A stretch of 64,000 bases of DNA from positions 122,427 through 186,426 of the forward strand of contig NW_005178973.1 of NCBI RefSeq assembly GCF_000350225.1, written 5' to 3'. Source of the stretch: Chondrus crispus. Taxonomy: Eukaryota; Rhodophyta; Florideophyceae; Gigartinales; Gigartinaceae. The notes under the pieces were generated by a model. It ran no database searches and had not been told where the DNA came from. It saw nothing but the letters and a program-made list of their open reading frames with translations. The position numbers and the translations under genes are program-made. The number at the start of each line of letters is the position of its first letter. The first letter of the stretch is position 1. Positions 22,055 to 33,477 of this stretch are shown here, piece by piece.

Positions 22055-23545
22055 TCATGTGAGCTCTGTTTCCAGCTTTTTGATTTCTTTTGAACGCCGC
22101 CTGCGCGCATTGCCTCTCTCCTTTCTACGAACCAAATCGAGGGCTTGCGGTGCAGTCACGACACAACTATTCGTGGCATCCGCAAACCCAGACGCGGTCA
22201 TTAATGCATCGGAGCCTAATATTTTTTCCTTAGTTTCAGCCATCTTTTTTTAAAGGCAGTATCCAATTTCTTCACCGTCAGGATGGGGGGCACCGACCAT
22301 TGCGGATGCTGGACAAGGGCTGCCAAGGATACCACATGGGTCCAACGGCCACAGTCCAGATCGTAAAAAGCTAGCACAGATGTTGTCTCGAGTAAGCAAC
22401 ATATCATTTGCATACCGCAGCACACTGCAAAAATCGTAGACATCAAAAAGTTTGTCTGCAGCATGCAACATGCAGTTCTGTAAACCAATGTCAATGTAGT
22501 GTTTGAAGGATGAGAACAAAACTGAGTCACACGGCTGGGTCTTGCCGGACGTGTGGCAAGGAAGAACGTATACAACAACGTTATGACGACTAAATAATTC
22601 AAGAACTTCCAGTGACAGATGCGATCTGTATCCATCGTAAACGAGAAGGACGCTTCTGTTGTTCTCTGTTAGATCAGAAACATAGAGGACGAACTTTTGA
22701 GCCCAACTGATAAAATTGCGGCGATCCACGCCTCCATTTTCCTCTCTCATCGCTAGCACAGAGTGTCTTGGAAGGACCGACAGCGGTGTCTCGGCCACTT
22801 CTGTCCCATTACGTATAGCAATCATGTAGGGAACTCGAGTCCCTTTCATTACAAACAATGGCGGACCGTGTTCTCCCGCAGCCGAAATAACAGGCATCAT
22901 TGTAATTCTCGCCATGCTCGCAATATCAGGACGCCGCATGGACCTTGCCCTGCGGCGGGGCATCCACCTTCGTGCCCGAGATTTCGCACCTGCATCGCGG
23001 TTTGGAGTGCAACCACATTCGTCGAGGTTAAACAATCGGGAAGCGTCAACTTGATACTCACTGATGAGCTTTTTTAGAGGAGCAAAATGATTGGTAATGG
23101 ACTCAGAATTGACTTGGCGAAAGCGGACAGCTTCCTGAGTAACCGGTCGAGCAAAGACTAGTTATTTGGAGTGTCGTTGACGAAAACGGTACAAAAAAGC
23201 GTTGCTCCGTGCTTTGAAATTCCACTCAGCTGGCAGAAGTTGGCGCCGTGCGGCAAGCATTCGTGAAATGAGGATTTGAATGGCTTCACGAAGGTGTTCT
23301 TGAGTCATGGGCAGCCCCTTATTAGCGTTTTCTAGTAAAAAACCGACTACAATACGCTCCTCGGCTGCTGTCAAGGCTGCCTTTCTTCCCTGCTTCTGCA
23401 CAGCGGTGTGCATTCTTCGCTGCAGTGTTGCCCGTGGTGTGCCAAACTTGGTCTCAGCGGCCCGGTACGTGTTTTTGTCGCGCACATATTGAAGTGCCTT
23501 ATTGATTGAGGCAGGTGCTACAACGCGTTTTCGCGATGCCGGCAT
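22055..23545 (-). pseudogene. pogo/Tigger-like (DDE_1) transposase with two internal stops
   Basis: One frame runs from the ATG at 23545 to 22055, about 496 codons. The N-terminal part (MPASRKRVVAPASINKALQY) is a psq-type helix-turn-helix that would bind the element ends. The DDE part has NLDECGCTPN, LLVYDGYRSH and, 35 residues on, PCD in a TQPCDSVLFSSF context. A basic tail ends RRRRSKEIKKLETELT. The frame is interrupted by TAA at 23162 (between helix-turn-helix and DDE) and TAA at 22250 (before the basic tail). Terminal repeats were not found. It is probably inactive. Confidence 0.85.
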
Positions 23546-24278
23546 AATGAGGCTGACTGGGTTGGTGCAACGCTCAATTGTTCGGCAGTCTTGAGACGGG
23601 AATTTGTGGACACTTTGAAGGCAGTTGTGCTCATATGATGTCTATAAGAGGATGGGTCCGGGGGTTGTTTTGCGCGGGAAAGTCAATGGAAAGATTAGTT
23701 TTTGAATCTAGCCACACAGTTTCGAGCAACAGTGACTTTTCTCCGGCGTTTGGTATCACCAGAGATGCTCCAGCAATGCAAAACGCAATTTGTGGGCTTT
23801 TTGCAACAATTTATGTTGTCTCATGATTAGGTGAATGTCTCATCTTTGCGTGCCCCCCCTTTAAAGCGGGCGCTGGGAACGCCCAGGTTGTCAAACGCAA
23901 GAGGCACAAAGTGCCATTCCAGAAGAGGGAGCGAGGCGTCGGCATGTAGATGTAGAGCGGAGCGGATGATGCGAGCGTGCGTGCGTAGCTTGTCCCCCGG
24001 CAGCCCCTGACACAGCGTTCGCATTGCCACGCCCCCGCGCGCACGGTACGCCTCCAGTCTTCCACCCGTCGCCCACCGCGCCCGTCGCGCCGCCCCCCGT
24101 CCGCTCCCCCGCCGGTACGTGCTGTATGCCGCCGCGCCACGCCCGCCCACGCCCCCGCCCACGCCTCGCGCGCATCCGACAAGCTGGCGCACACCCCCAC
24201 CGCCACGCCGCACCGCGCAGTCCCGCTCCGCCCCTGCTTGCCCGAGCGCGCGCACCGCTTCCCCACGCCACGCGTGTA
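23546..24278. other. GC-rich spacer between two pogo-like copies
   Basis: The part from about 23940 to 24270 is strongly C-rich on the plus strand, with overlapping Arg/Pro/Ala open frames in several readings. None has a recognisable domain, and I make no gene call. The rest, 23546-23880, is ordinary sequence without a gene. Confidence 0.3.
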
Positions 24279-27200
24279 CCCTTCCCGGAAAGGTCAATTC
24301 CGGACAACTTTGGGGTCGCAGCCCTTGCACTCTCGTGACATCCCCGTGACGAATTCCGAGCTGACCAATGGAGAAAGCACACCTCTCGCTATCTCCTGGT
24401 GGGTTTCCGCGCCAAACTAGGGTCAGGAACTAAAACAACAAGCGTGAAAAAACAAACTAACCGTTTCACAAAATTTTACGACAACGGTTAATTCCGGACA
24501 GAACATTTCTTCGCCAGGACAGCCGAAATAATTTGCCCGACACTAGCTTTAGAAATCTTCCAGCTTTCTCTTTGTGCTCGCGACTTCTTTCGACTTCCCT
24601 TACAACCATCTGACCCTTTCAAGCGCACCTCAGAGCCTCTTTCTGTTGCCTTTTTGCGTCTTTTCGAAGCTTTTTCCGCAGTAGCCTGACGTTTTGGGTC
24701 CTTTAACCTCTTTCGCTCATCCTCGCGAGATTTCCTCTTCCTTATAGCTGCCTCTTTCTTAGCATTACGTAGGCTCTCAGCCGCTTTTCGACGCTCATGC
24801 TTTGCCAATTCTGCCACCTGTTGGAGATTTTCCCTGTCAAGACGACGCTGAATCATGAGTCCGACAGTCAAATGTTCAGCGGGAGCCCCGCAGTAGAGTC
24901 GCACGTTTTTTGGTGGTGTGTTGCTGCTCATTGCAGTAGATGTCGATTGTGAAGACACAGTGCCCATTACGATGTTGTTAACCGTGCCCGAATTTTGCAG
25001 CAACATGCTTAAGCGTTGCAGTTTTAAAGAGGGCCCAAGTTCGCTGTTCATAATGCTGTCAGCCTTCTCTACAGTCTCCAAATCCGGTGTGCGCTCCTTC
25101 CTGTGGGGAAATAACTCCGTGTTTTGAGGCACTGCTGGTCTCCAAACCGCCGCATCAAGTGATTTTTCAGCACTGACAGCAGTCTGCTCCCGATCTAAAG
25201 ACGTCTGAGCAAATTCTGGATTGAAAGGATACAGTCCGGTTCTGCTGAATGAATCCCGAACGCCTTGCGTTGTGATGCGCGAGAATGCGTAAACTCTGCA
25301 TATAAGGTTAAACTGTACGCCTCGTGTTGACACCGTTGGAGATTTGTAGAATTCATCTCGGATCTCGCGAATAGCAACCTTGAACTCCTTGTTGACCATT
25401 TGGTCACAAGGTTGTAAAAAGTGGGATGTGTTAGCGGGTGAACACACAATTTCACAATTGTTCTTTTCACAAACCTCGAGCCACTTCAAACCATTACATG
25501 ATGCATGGCCATCAAGAGAAACAACATAGTGTTGGCTTGTGTTGACAAACTTGCGGACAAAATTATTGAGGTGTGTCATGTATGCGGCAAGTAGATCCAT
25601 TTCCATCGATCCATTCTCACTGCACTTTACGACTCCGTCAGCCGGGAACAACCCATGGCATTGAAACGGATAGCAATCGCTTCCATTTTTGCCAAACATT
25701 TTTGGCAAAGGCTCCAGCCAACTTGACATGACATATTTTCCAGCCACTATGAAGAACGGTGGAGCGACTCGACCAGATGCTGAAACTGGAACAACGGCAG
25801 TTATGTCTTTGTCTACTCCTTGTGTCTTGGAAGAGGCTATGAAACCACCATGATGCTTATCGGAGGGGCCAAACACTTTTTTACGCTTGCCAAATGTTGC
25901 ATCAACCGCAGTTTCATCTATGTTCCAAACACGATCCCCGTCAAGCAATATTCCGCGATGTTTGTCGTTGATAGTCTTTAATATTTTGAAGTAACGTGAC
26001 ACATGACCGGATGATTCTTCTTTCAGCTTTGCCTTGTCTTTGCATTCGAAATTTCGAAATGTTAGTTCTCGATGACGTGATCTAAAAGATCACACTGCAT
26101 CGTAACTAGGGATGCCATTCTTCCACTTCACGCGGCCATCGGCAGCTATTCTAGCCATCATGCTCCTTAATGTTTCAACATTGGCAGCAAATCCACGTTG
26201 TGCGGCAAAAACAAGGCGCTGTGCTATCATGTTTTCCTCATTCTCTGTCAGAACCGTCCGTCTCCCTGGTTGTGACAGTTTCCTATCTGTCTCCTGGTAG
26301 CTGATACTTTCAGAATCTGATCTCCGGACCAGCTCTTTAAGTTCCCCAACAACCGACTTACTCAAACCTGTCGCTTTCGATATGGCACGCAACAACATTG
26401 TTGTGTCTTTCAAAAGCTGAACTGCGGCAGCTTTGCTTTTCATGGGCTTCAAAGCCTTCTCATTCTGCCTTTTGATCCGTTTTGTCTGCTGTATCATCGA
26501 GAATACCATTGCGGTGTGGCCAAAAGGTGACTTGGCGACTGTAAAAGACTTTATAAGATGCTATCCCTAATTCTCATTGACGGAGACCGCTATAAATGCA
26601 CCGCTCTCGCGACTGTGACTCTACGTCACGCTCAGGGATCTTTAGCGGTGCGCAGGGTTATTAAAATGAACAGAGTGACTTACTTGTGTTGAATGGTTTT
26701 GCAAAACGGTTCTTAAGTTGGACACACTTGGGGTTGCAGGTTGGGTGGCTCTCAGGGTTAGTGAGTGGTTGTGCCTGGCCCCTTTTGCTTTCCCCGTCCG
26801 AACGCCGCGCCTTTTATAGAAATCGTAGCTGAAACTTAGAACAATACAGTACTTGCTAGACTATAATAAACTATCCTTTCACTCTACAACTAATCTCCAT
26901 ACAATCGCTTATGTCCTTGCCTTCAATCTCCCCGACCATCCTCTTTAGTACTAGTGGATACTGTACTCCTCCTTTGACAATTCTTTTAGGTATAGCATAG
27001 AAATTATGTTGTAGTTCTATGCCATCCTTTTAAAGAATGGAGGAGCCAGTCCATTCGGGAAGGACATGCGCAGTATGTTTATACAAAGTAAAATTACAAA
27101 GACATACATACTGTGCTTGTCCTTCAACCGTTACAGGATCCCGCCTTTTCTGATTTTGAAAGCTACCAGCGCACTGTCCTTGCTGTTGTCTGCCCTTTGG

Positions 27201-27303
27201 CTATGTTTTGTGGCCCTTGCATTCATTGGTGATGGTTCACTGGACGCGGGTTTAATTTTGTCCGGAATTGACCATTGTCCAGAATTGACCTTTCCGGGAA
27301 GGG
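24279..27303 (-). mobile_element. pogo/Tigger-like DNA transposon with intact ends
   Basis: The ends are inverted copies of CCCTTCCCGGAAAGGTCAAT (24279 rightward and 27303 leftward, about 28 bp with one mismatch), each flanked by TA (24277-24278 and 27304-27305), the duplication expected of the Tc1-pogo superfamily. The inner motif GGTCAATTCCGGACA recurs just inside the right end and, as GGTTAATTCCGGACA, near 24488, like repeated transposase-binding sites. The interior holds one transposase gene on the minus strand and about 0.8 kb of non-coding sequence on the right. Confidence 0.85.
24488..26509 (-). pseudogene. pogo/Tigger-like transposase with one internal stop
   Basis: The single minus-strand frame from 26509 to 24488 is 674 codons with one TGA at 26090. 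The N-terminus (26509-26093) is basic and helical and contains AISKATGLSKSVVGELKEL, a helix-turn-helix. The DDE_1 core has NIDETAVDATF, VVSLDGHASCNG and HFLQPCDQMVNKEF. A long Lys/Arg-rich tail follows (KRKSREDERKRLKD), a likely nuclear-targeting and DNA-contact region. It lies between matched terminal repeats. The stop separates the DNA-binding part from the DDE part, as in the copy at 23162. The first ATG of the open frame is not fixed; residues 5 or 23 are alternatives. Confidence 0.87.
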
Positions 27304-27305
27304 TA

Positions 27306-28310
27306 ACCGTTTTGCACATGCCCCCCCTCCCCATTGCCGGGGGACGCAAGCGTTTCTACAGAGTATTACTACTACAGTACCTGGGTACTACTACTACCAC
27401 TAGTACTACCTCAAGCCTCAGCCCGAACAGTTAAGACAAACGTGGTATGGAACACGGTGTACCGCATCTACCCAAGGGTAGAATGGCCACTGCATTTGCA
27501 AAGAGTGCCAGCCATGAACAACACAAACGCCATTTCACCAATAACCACATATTATTAAGGTTGTCCGTAAAGTCACGAAAACGCGTGGGGGCGAGTTTGC
27601 TCGGATTTTTTCAAACAACGCGTATGGCAAAACTCATAGCATACCGAAAACTGGGGGCATGTGAGTTTTCCGCGAGTTTCACATCCGCCTCATCACAGCA
27701 GTGCCGGATCGACCCGTCTTGAAGGAAGGAAAAAGAGCTGCGTCTTCCGTTCTTTTCATCACCACAAACGAGTCTCAGACTGCACGCGTCGTATCGATAT
27801 GCGTCATGGACGCCCCTATCGCTTCATCTGCCCAGAGTCCATCAATGGATGAAAGCGCGACAGAATCTGCCACAGATGCCGCCGAAGGAACCGCGAAAGA
27901 TAGAAGCTTCTAAAGCCCCGGTCCTCCCCAAAACGGCCCCCCCTCAGGCTATCAAGAAGACGAAACACACCGCCCTTTCGACTGACAACCTTTCTATCCT
28001 TGTGGCGAGCTACAATATTCGCTTCACCGAATATTCGCGCAGGTGCACGTGATCCGTCGGGCGGCACAACGATGTACGGTACAGCAGGTACGTTGCTGGA
28101 GGTCAGTCCGCAAAAACTCGTGATGGAATTGATTAAATTAATCTCGGGTTTACTTTATGTCCAGCGAGTTTGTGGACAAATGGAAAAAAAACAACGCGTT
28201 ATTTTATAGACAACCTTCCTGTATTTACCCCACCCCCTTTTGCATACAAACTCTGCTACACCACCAACGGGAGAGCGGCAACGGAGATTCGCCCCAGGAG
28301 ATACGCCATC
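27306..28310. other. no gene recognised
   Basis: This stretch contains a TACTAC-type simple-sequence patch (27360-27415) and short open frames without domains. Confidence 0.3.
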
Positions 28311-28580
28311 CTGTACGGTAGTTGGCAAGTTGCTAGCGTTTCCCCCTCACGCTCGGGCATTCTCCTTGCTGTTTCTACTAAAGTGGCAAAAAGGAGCACA
28401 AATGCGTCGGGGGGGCATGACGATGGCGTCCCTTTGGGCGTATATCCCGGGTCGAATCTCCGCTGCCGCCCTCATGCCCCCCGACCCATTCGTGCTCCTT
28501 TTTGCCACCATAGTAGAAACAGCAAGGAGAGTGCCTGAGCGTGAGGGAGAAACGCTAGCATCTTGCCAACTACCGTACAG
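28311..28580. repeat. large imperfect palindrome (about 108-bp arms)
   Basis: The left arm (28311 to about 28420) reads ctgtacggtagttggcaag inward to gcgtcggggggg. The right arm (about 28472 to 28580) is its reverse complement with roughly ten differences, ending cttgccaactaccgtacag. About 50 bp separate them. This could be a small foldback element or MITE; no clear target duplication is seen. Confidence 0.8.
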
Positions 28581-30049
28581 TCGCCCCTTCTACTTTACTT
28601 TTTCCGAATTCATGCACCACCCATGTTTCATTTGCAGGTAGAGAGCCTGCTCTCAAGAGCAGTCTTACTTGCAGCAACGGCACACCCGTTGAAACCAATA
28701 CCCTACCCACTCAACGTACAAAAAACTCCATTTCCATTTCTCACCTCCCCGTCTCTCTCTGTCCACAAGGAATCCAGGAAACCGCTGCAAAGGCCCTCCA
28801 GGCTGTCACATCCCTTTGTTCCACGCCTACCTAGAGTGTGCACGAAAGCTGCAACACATAAAAGGGCACAGCGGGCACAGTGCAATATGAACGAAAAAGG
28901 TCAAAGAAACGCCCCCGCATCCCCACATACTGTACCTCACCCCGCGCCGCTTTAACTTCTTTACCGTCACGCCCTAAAGATTCACCAACGCCACCCAAGC
29001 TACTGAAACCTTCAAAGGGCACTGTATTGGTCCTACCAGCGCCTCCAACTTGCCTCTGGAAAATGAGTAGATGAGCGTTCACATCGTGATCTTGCTTCCA
29101 GTGGGAGCTTGACACTATTCTAATACCGCCACCCATGCGTGTAGCAGGAAAAAAATCTACTTTCCTGGTTTAGCAGACACTAGCCCCCCAACCCAACGTC
29201 ACTTTTGACACCCCATATGTCCCTTTTACTTGCTCAGTCGCTGTCATTAACGACCGTCCCCCGAGGATACCGTCTCGCAGCTCCTGCACATTCGGAACAA
29301 CTAAATCATGCACTCAAAAGCAACTCAGCCATGCATCATTCGGTCGAGTGTCGTCACCATCACTCTCCCTCGTGCCTCTAGCTTCTTATTCCTCCCTTAG
29401 CTGTTCCAGGTCGGACTTTATATATTTCACGAATGTAGTTTCGTCTATGTAAATACAGTATACACGACATCATGACTCCTACGAAAAAGTTCGCTTCTGA
29501 TCCTCCGCAATCACTGGTAAAACATGAACGACAAACACAGAAACAAAACTATCCGGCATCTGAGACATACTGAATCTGCTCGACATGTACTCCAACAAGG
29601 CTTGAAATCTCTGTCCAAAACACCAAACTTCACACTTCTCTCTCACTTTCTTCAATCGTTGTTTTGCAGTAACCGTTCCATTTATGTCCTGTCAAAAGAT
29701 TCCTGCTCCTACCCCGTAGTCTTGTCATGTCGTCTTAAACACAAGCAAGGATTAGTCGGAGTTCTATCCATATTCTATCATCATTTTCTGCGTCTCTGGC
29801 GACTAGTTTTTATTCATTACTTCTCTACCACCTACCGCGTATGCTGCCGTGTATTCTGCCGTATCTTGGTATATGTTTTTGAGAAAAAAGAGGGATATAC
29901 CGTTCTGCCACAGAGATTCCTGGTGACGGGTTGCCTGTATTTTCCATTTCCCAACCTCTTGGATGCATTCAATTGCCACCGGCAGCCCCCTAGGCAGCCC
30001 CCTAGGATATCGCGGCATCTTAAGATCCTAGGGCAATTCAAACATGGGT
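28581..30049. other. no gene recognised
   Basis: Sequence is AT-rich to mixed. The longest open frame here (29524-30153, plus) is Leu/Phe/Arg-rich without a domain and probably not a gene. Confidence 0.3.
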
Positions 30050-30305
30050 TGAATTATATGGCATTCCTTTTGCCTCAGATAAAATACTGTTCTGTGGTGA
30101 GTCGAAAAAAGTTACCGTGTGTGCGGGAACGAGTGTCGCATACGGCAGTATAGATACAGGCCTCAGCAACAGACTGAGTGGGTGGATATCGCAATGCACA
30201 CACCGACGGTATCAAAGTGTCCGTGGGTCATGAAGTGCTCATGCTGCACACAAACATGTACGCATTTGTCAGTTATAACGGAAAAGTCACAATGCTGTTG
30301 TAGAG
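30050..30305 (+). pseudogene. possible Tc1-like transposase fragment
   Basis: In different frames one can read ILFCGESKK, resembling the Tc1 motif VLFSDESKF with the catalytic Asp replaced by Gly, and further on MYAFVSYNGKVTML, resembling the VWACFSYNGK region. The distance between them suits a Tc1 transposase, but the sequence in between is heavily damaged. Confidence 0.3.
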
Positions 30306-30617
30306 AATAAAAGCAAGGGCAATCGCAACATCAAAGATAGGGACGGGGACAGCGTTCAAGCATTTTTTCTTTGTGCTCTCTGACTTGATCGTATAGTAGG
30401 GCTTCATCAATTGAGTAATTGTAGCAGCCGTGGATCCCATAGCTGCACAGTAGTCAGCGGGTGTGATGGCCATCCAATAATTAAGTCGTTCACATAAAAA
30501 TAAAAACTAAAGGAGTCCGTTCCCTTTAAACAAATGTATCGCCATGGAAGAAAATTTAGCAACTCTGTTCTCACGGGCGCTGGATTGCCCATGAGACACA
30601 CGAGTTTCCTCGAAAGC

Positions 30618-32180
30618 CTATGCTGGTAAAAGCTTTGAACAACTTTCTCTGCCTGTTCTGCCGCTGAAAATTCGGTGCAGTCTCCTTGCACGAGTTTCTG
30701 GTTCGCCCAAACCGTCTCGACTTAATAGCGGACCAGGTTCCCATGATACGTCAAAGAAGTCATCTCGCTCCATCAACTCAAACGGAGCCGCTTCTTCTGA
30801 GATTCCCAGAGCCTCCGACACATAGAGGCCAGCCATTTCCGCCATGACCACTGGTTTAAGTGAATGCCGGAGATACATGAGCAGAGAGAACGCCGCCAAC
30901 AAAATGAAAGTCAGCGATAACCAGTTTAGCACACGAAAGTTCTCCCGCCATATCACACCCTTGTTCTCAATCGTGCTTCCGCTTGGGAGCATCAAATCTC
31001 GCGTGTTGGGCCCAACAACAGCCATCCCAATAGAGTCTTTGAAAAACGTATCCGCGAACTTCATTGCTGCGTTGCCTCGGGGTGACACTGCCGTAAACGT
31101 CGTTGTATATCGCCGTGAGAGTTCTTTCAATAACCGTTTCTCTTTATTGACGACAAACACATCCACTCCTTCACTTTCTGAGACTTTAAAAGTGAAATCG
31201 ATTTCGTTCAGGCGCTTCGCATTCATACTGTCGTCTTCTGTGCTTAATCGATAGGTGGAAAACAAGAAAGCAACAAATTGTCTGTGGACCGCACTGATTG
31301 TTCTCTCTCGGGAAGCGCTCATGTCAGACTTGCTCATGAGACGCACTTCTCCACTTGTTTCAAAGGCACCGCTAAAACGTTCTCCAAACTTCCCGAGTCT
31401 GAAATAAGCCTTCGCTGAGTAGTTGTTATTCTCGTTCTCAATTCTGAGAAAATGGTTGCTGCCAAACTGGTGAAGATCTGACCGAATTTCCACATCGACC
31501 GGGTCAGTGACACTCTGAAAAGAGTGTTTAGTACGGTTGACAGTAGACGTGAAGCATGTGCTAAGGAAAGTGTTGCTCTGGACAACACCCTGTAGAGATA
31601 CGTTGGTGCAAGGAGGGTTGATGCTGGTTTTCGCTGCCTGGTATATGGGGTCAAAATTCGGATTTAGCGGTTCGACAATTCGGAAGGTGGCGACGTCATT
31701 GAGAACTTCCCGTTCTTCTGGGTTTGTTAAAAACAATACCAAAACTTCAAGTCCGAATGATGCAGTAAAAACGAATAGCGCAGCGAAAACAAGCCGAACA
31801 GTCAGGCCTCTCTGACTCTTGACTCGGAAGAGAGATCTGAGTTTGAATTCACGGGCAAGGTTTGATAGGTGGTTGATAGAGAAGCTGAAAGTGGAGACGG
31901 ACCCTTCCCTCGTTCTTAACAAGAGGCCAGTTACGACTCCTTCTATGGTCAGAAGGAGAAGCAGTGAGAGAACGGCAACGATAACATCGTCGTGTTCGGT
32001 GAGATCTTTAGAGAAAAGGCCAGTCAAGCGAAGAGAGACTTGCATTTCACCTTGCAGAAAGGAAGCGATGTCTTTCTTGGTTATGGAAGGGGGCAAGACG
32101 TCCGATTCAGAAGGGACGAGAGAGACGTAGTTGACACCGTGCATTTCAGAAAAGAGCTCTCGAAACTCTGAGCGAGGCAT
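30618..32180 (-). CDS. unrecognised three-segment membrane protein (paralogue 1)
   Basis: The frame is open from 32231 to 30618. The first ATG is near 32180 (MPRSEFRELFSEMHG), giving about 520 residues; the upstream GTG at 32231 and a 15-codon ATG frame ended by TAG further upstream leave the true start open. Hydrophobic segments lie at VIVAVLSLLLLLTIEGVVTG, LVFAALFVFTASFGLEVLVL (separated by a basic loop) and, near the C-terminus, LSLTFILLAAFSLLMYL. Between the second and third lies a loop of some 260 residues with several cysteines and NxS/T sites, which looks extracellular or lumenal. A charged tail follows. The protein is collinear with the product of 33478-35058. I do not recognise the family and assign no function. 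Confidence 0.8.
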   Translation of the reverse strand: MPRSEFRELFSEMHGVNYVSLVPSESDVLPPSITKKDIASFLQGEMQVSLRLTGLFSKDLTEHDDVIVAVLSLLLLLTIEGVVTGLLLRTREGSVSTFSFSINHLSNLAREFKLRSLFRVKSQRGLTVRLVFAALFVFTASFGLEVLVLFLTNPEEREVLNDVATFRIVEPLNPNFDPIYQAAKTSINPPCTNVSLQGVVQSNTFLSTCFTSTVNRTKHSFQSVTDPVDVEIRSDLHQFGSNHFLRIENENNNYSAKAYFRLGKFGERFSGAFETSGEVRLMSKSDMSASRERTISAVHRQFVAFLFSTYRLSTEDDSMNAKRLNEIDFTFKVSESEGVDVFVVNKEKRLLKELSRRYTTTFTAVSPRGNAAMKFADTFFKDSIGMAVVGPNTRDLMLPSGSTIENKGVIWRENFRVLNWLSLTFILLAAFSLLMYLRHSLKPVVMAEMAGLYVSEALGISEEAAPFELMERDDFFDVSWEPGPLLSRDGLGEPETRARRLHRIFSGRTGRESCSKLLPA

Positions 32181-33477
32181 TACAGAAACGTCAGTTGGGG
32201 TTTGCGGATTGCGACCTGAAAATGCGTTCACTGCAGAGGCGAATTCGACTGACGAGGTGCGTGAGATAGTGCGCGATGAACTGAGTGGGGGCTATGGTTT
32301 GAAGGGGGAGATGACGAAGTGCTCAAGCAGAAATCTCATGACGGTTTGGTCACCAGGACTGCAAATTGGAGCACTCCAGGAAGACAAGGAAAAGGGAGCT
32401 TCGTTATTTCTGAGCGAGAAATTGTTAGGCGGAGTGGGAGAGGTGTTCTCTACTGCAAAGACTAGAGAGAAGGGGCGCAGTTAGAGAGCACTGTACTGAA
32501 CCTGAAGTCGTGGATTCGACAGGATTATACATCAATTCTTGGGCAGCAGGCTCAAGAGCCATGGCGTTGCGAAATGAAGCCTCCTGACTAGAATGACTTG
32601 TCGCACTACAGAGCAATGTCTCGATAGAGTGTAGCAAAATATGGCGCTCATTGGAAGCCCGCTCAGTTCACTGTACGTCTTCCGAAGTGGGGAATTGGGC
32701 TAAAACGGGAGGGTGGCGCCTTGTTACTGCCGTTGCGGTTCCTTGTATACAGTCTGTTCCCTTTGTTGAGGCTTCACTCTATCGAGACTATACTCTGTAT
32801 ATTTTTTATTCTGACAGATTGATACGTACTGATGTCTTAATGCAGGGACAGCGTATAGTATGGTTTTACAGAGGCGTAAACAAGCTTTTCCTGCAGAGCT
32901 GGAGTGAAGCAAAGCTTATACTGCAGGATAAGAGCTATATAAGAGCGGTATTCTTCGACCGTGCGCTATTCTGGTGCGGACATGCATGCCCTGCAACTCA
33001 TAAAGAGCATTTTTCGTAGCTTCGCCTATTTAGCAGACCATGATACTGGGGTGTACAGTACGCCACCTGTGTGCGCACCCGTTGACCAAACTCTTCGCGC
33101 CTCCTATCCCTGTCCCAAATTATTGCGACTGCTGCCCAGCGTCAGGCTTTAGTACAATATCCTGCCTCATACACCCTCTTGCAGCGCATCCATACCTTGC
33201 TGCCAACATCGAACTTCCCATTTTAATGCACTGATGACGATGCTAGTCGAATCACTCAAGCACTGTGTGGTGTGCTGCTGATCTTAACCCTTGAAAAACT
33301 TCTGGAGAAGTCTGCCATGCAATTGTGTGCCCTTCGTCCCCTTCCGTGTGCACCAATAGAGAAATTTTGTTCTTGATAGGGTGAAGTTTCCCACACTCCC
33401 AGCAACTCTCTCGATTTCGTCTTCATTCGGCAAGTCGCCCAGTGCAAACCATTTGTCTGGGCAAGACCCAACGTAAT
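32181..33477. other. shared upstream region of the divergent pair
   Basis: About 1.3 kb separates the two proposed start codons, so this must hold both promoters. I see no convincing TATA box or shared element. A short upstream frame, ATG to TAG of 16 codons in the same frame as paralogue 1, lies near 32330-32283 on the minus strand. Other open frames here are short. Confidence 0.35.

Noticed and set aside
24024-24382. overlapping open frames in the C-rich block before the pogo element
   Set aside because: Several frames on both strands are equally open, which is expected from composition.
28240-28641. 133-codon frame over the palindrome
   Set aside because: It crosses both arms of an inverted repeat and has no domain.
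29524-30153. 209-codon plus-strand frame
   Set aside because: The start and composition are unconvincing and it overlaps a possible Tc1 remnant in another frame.
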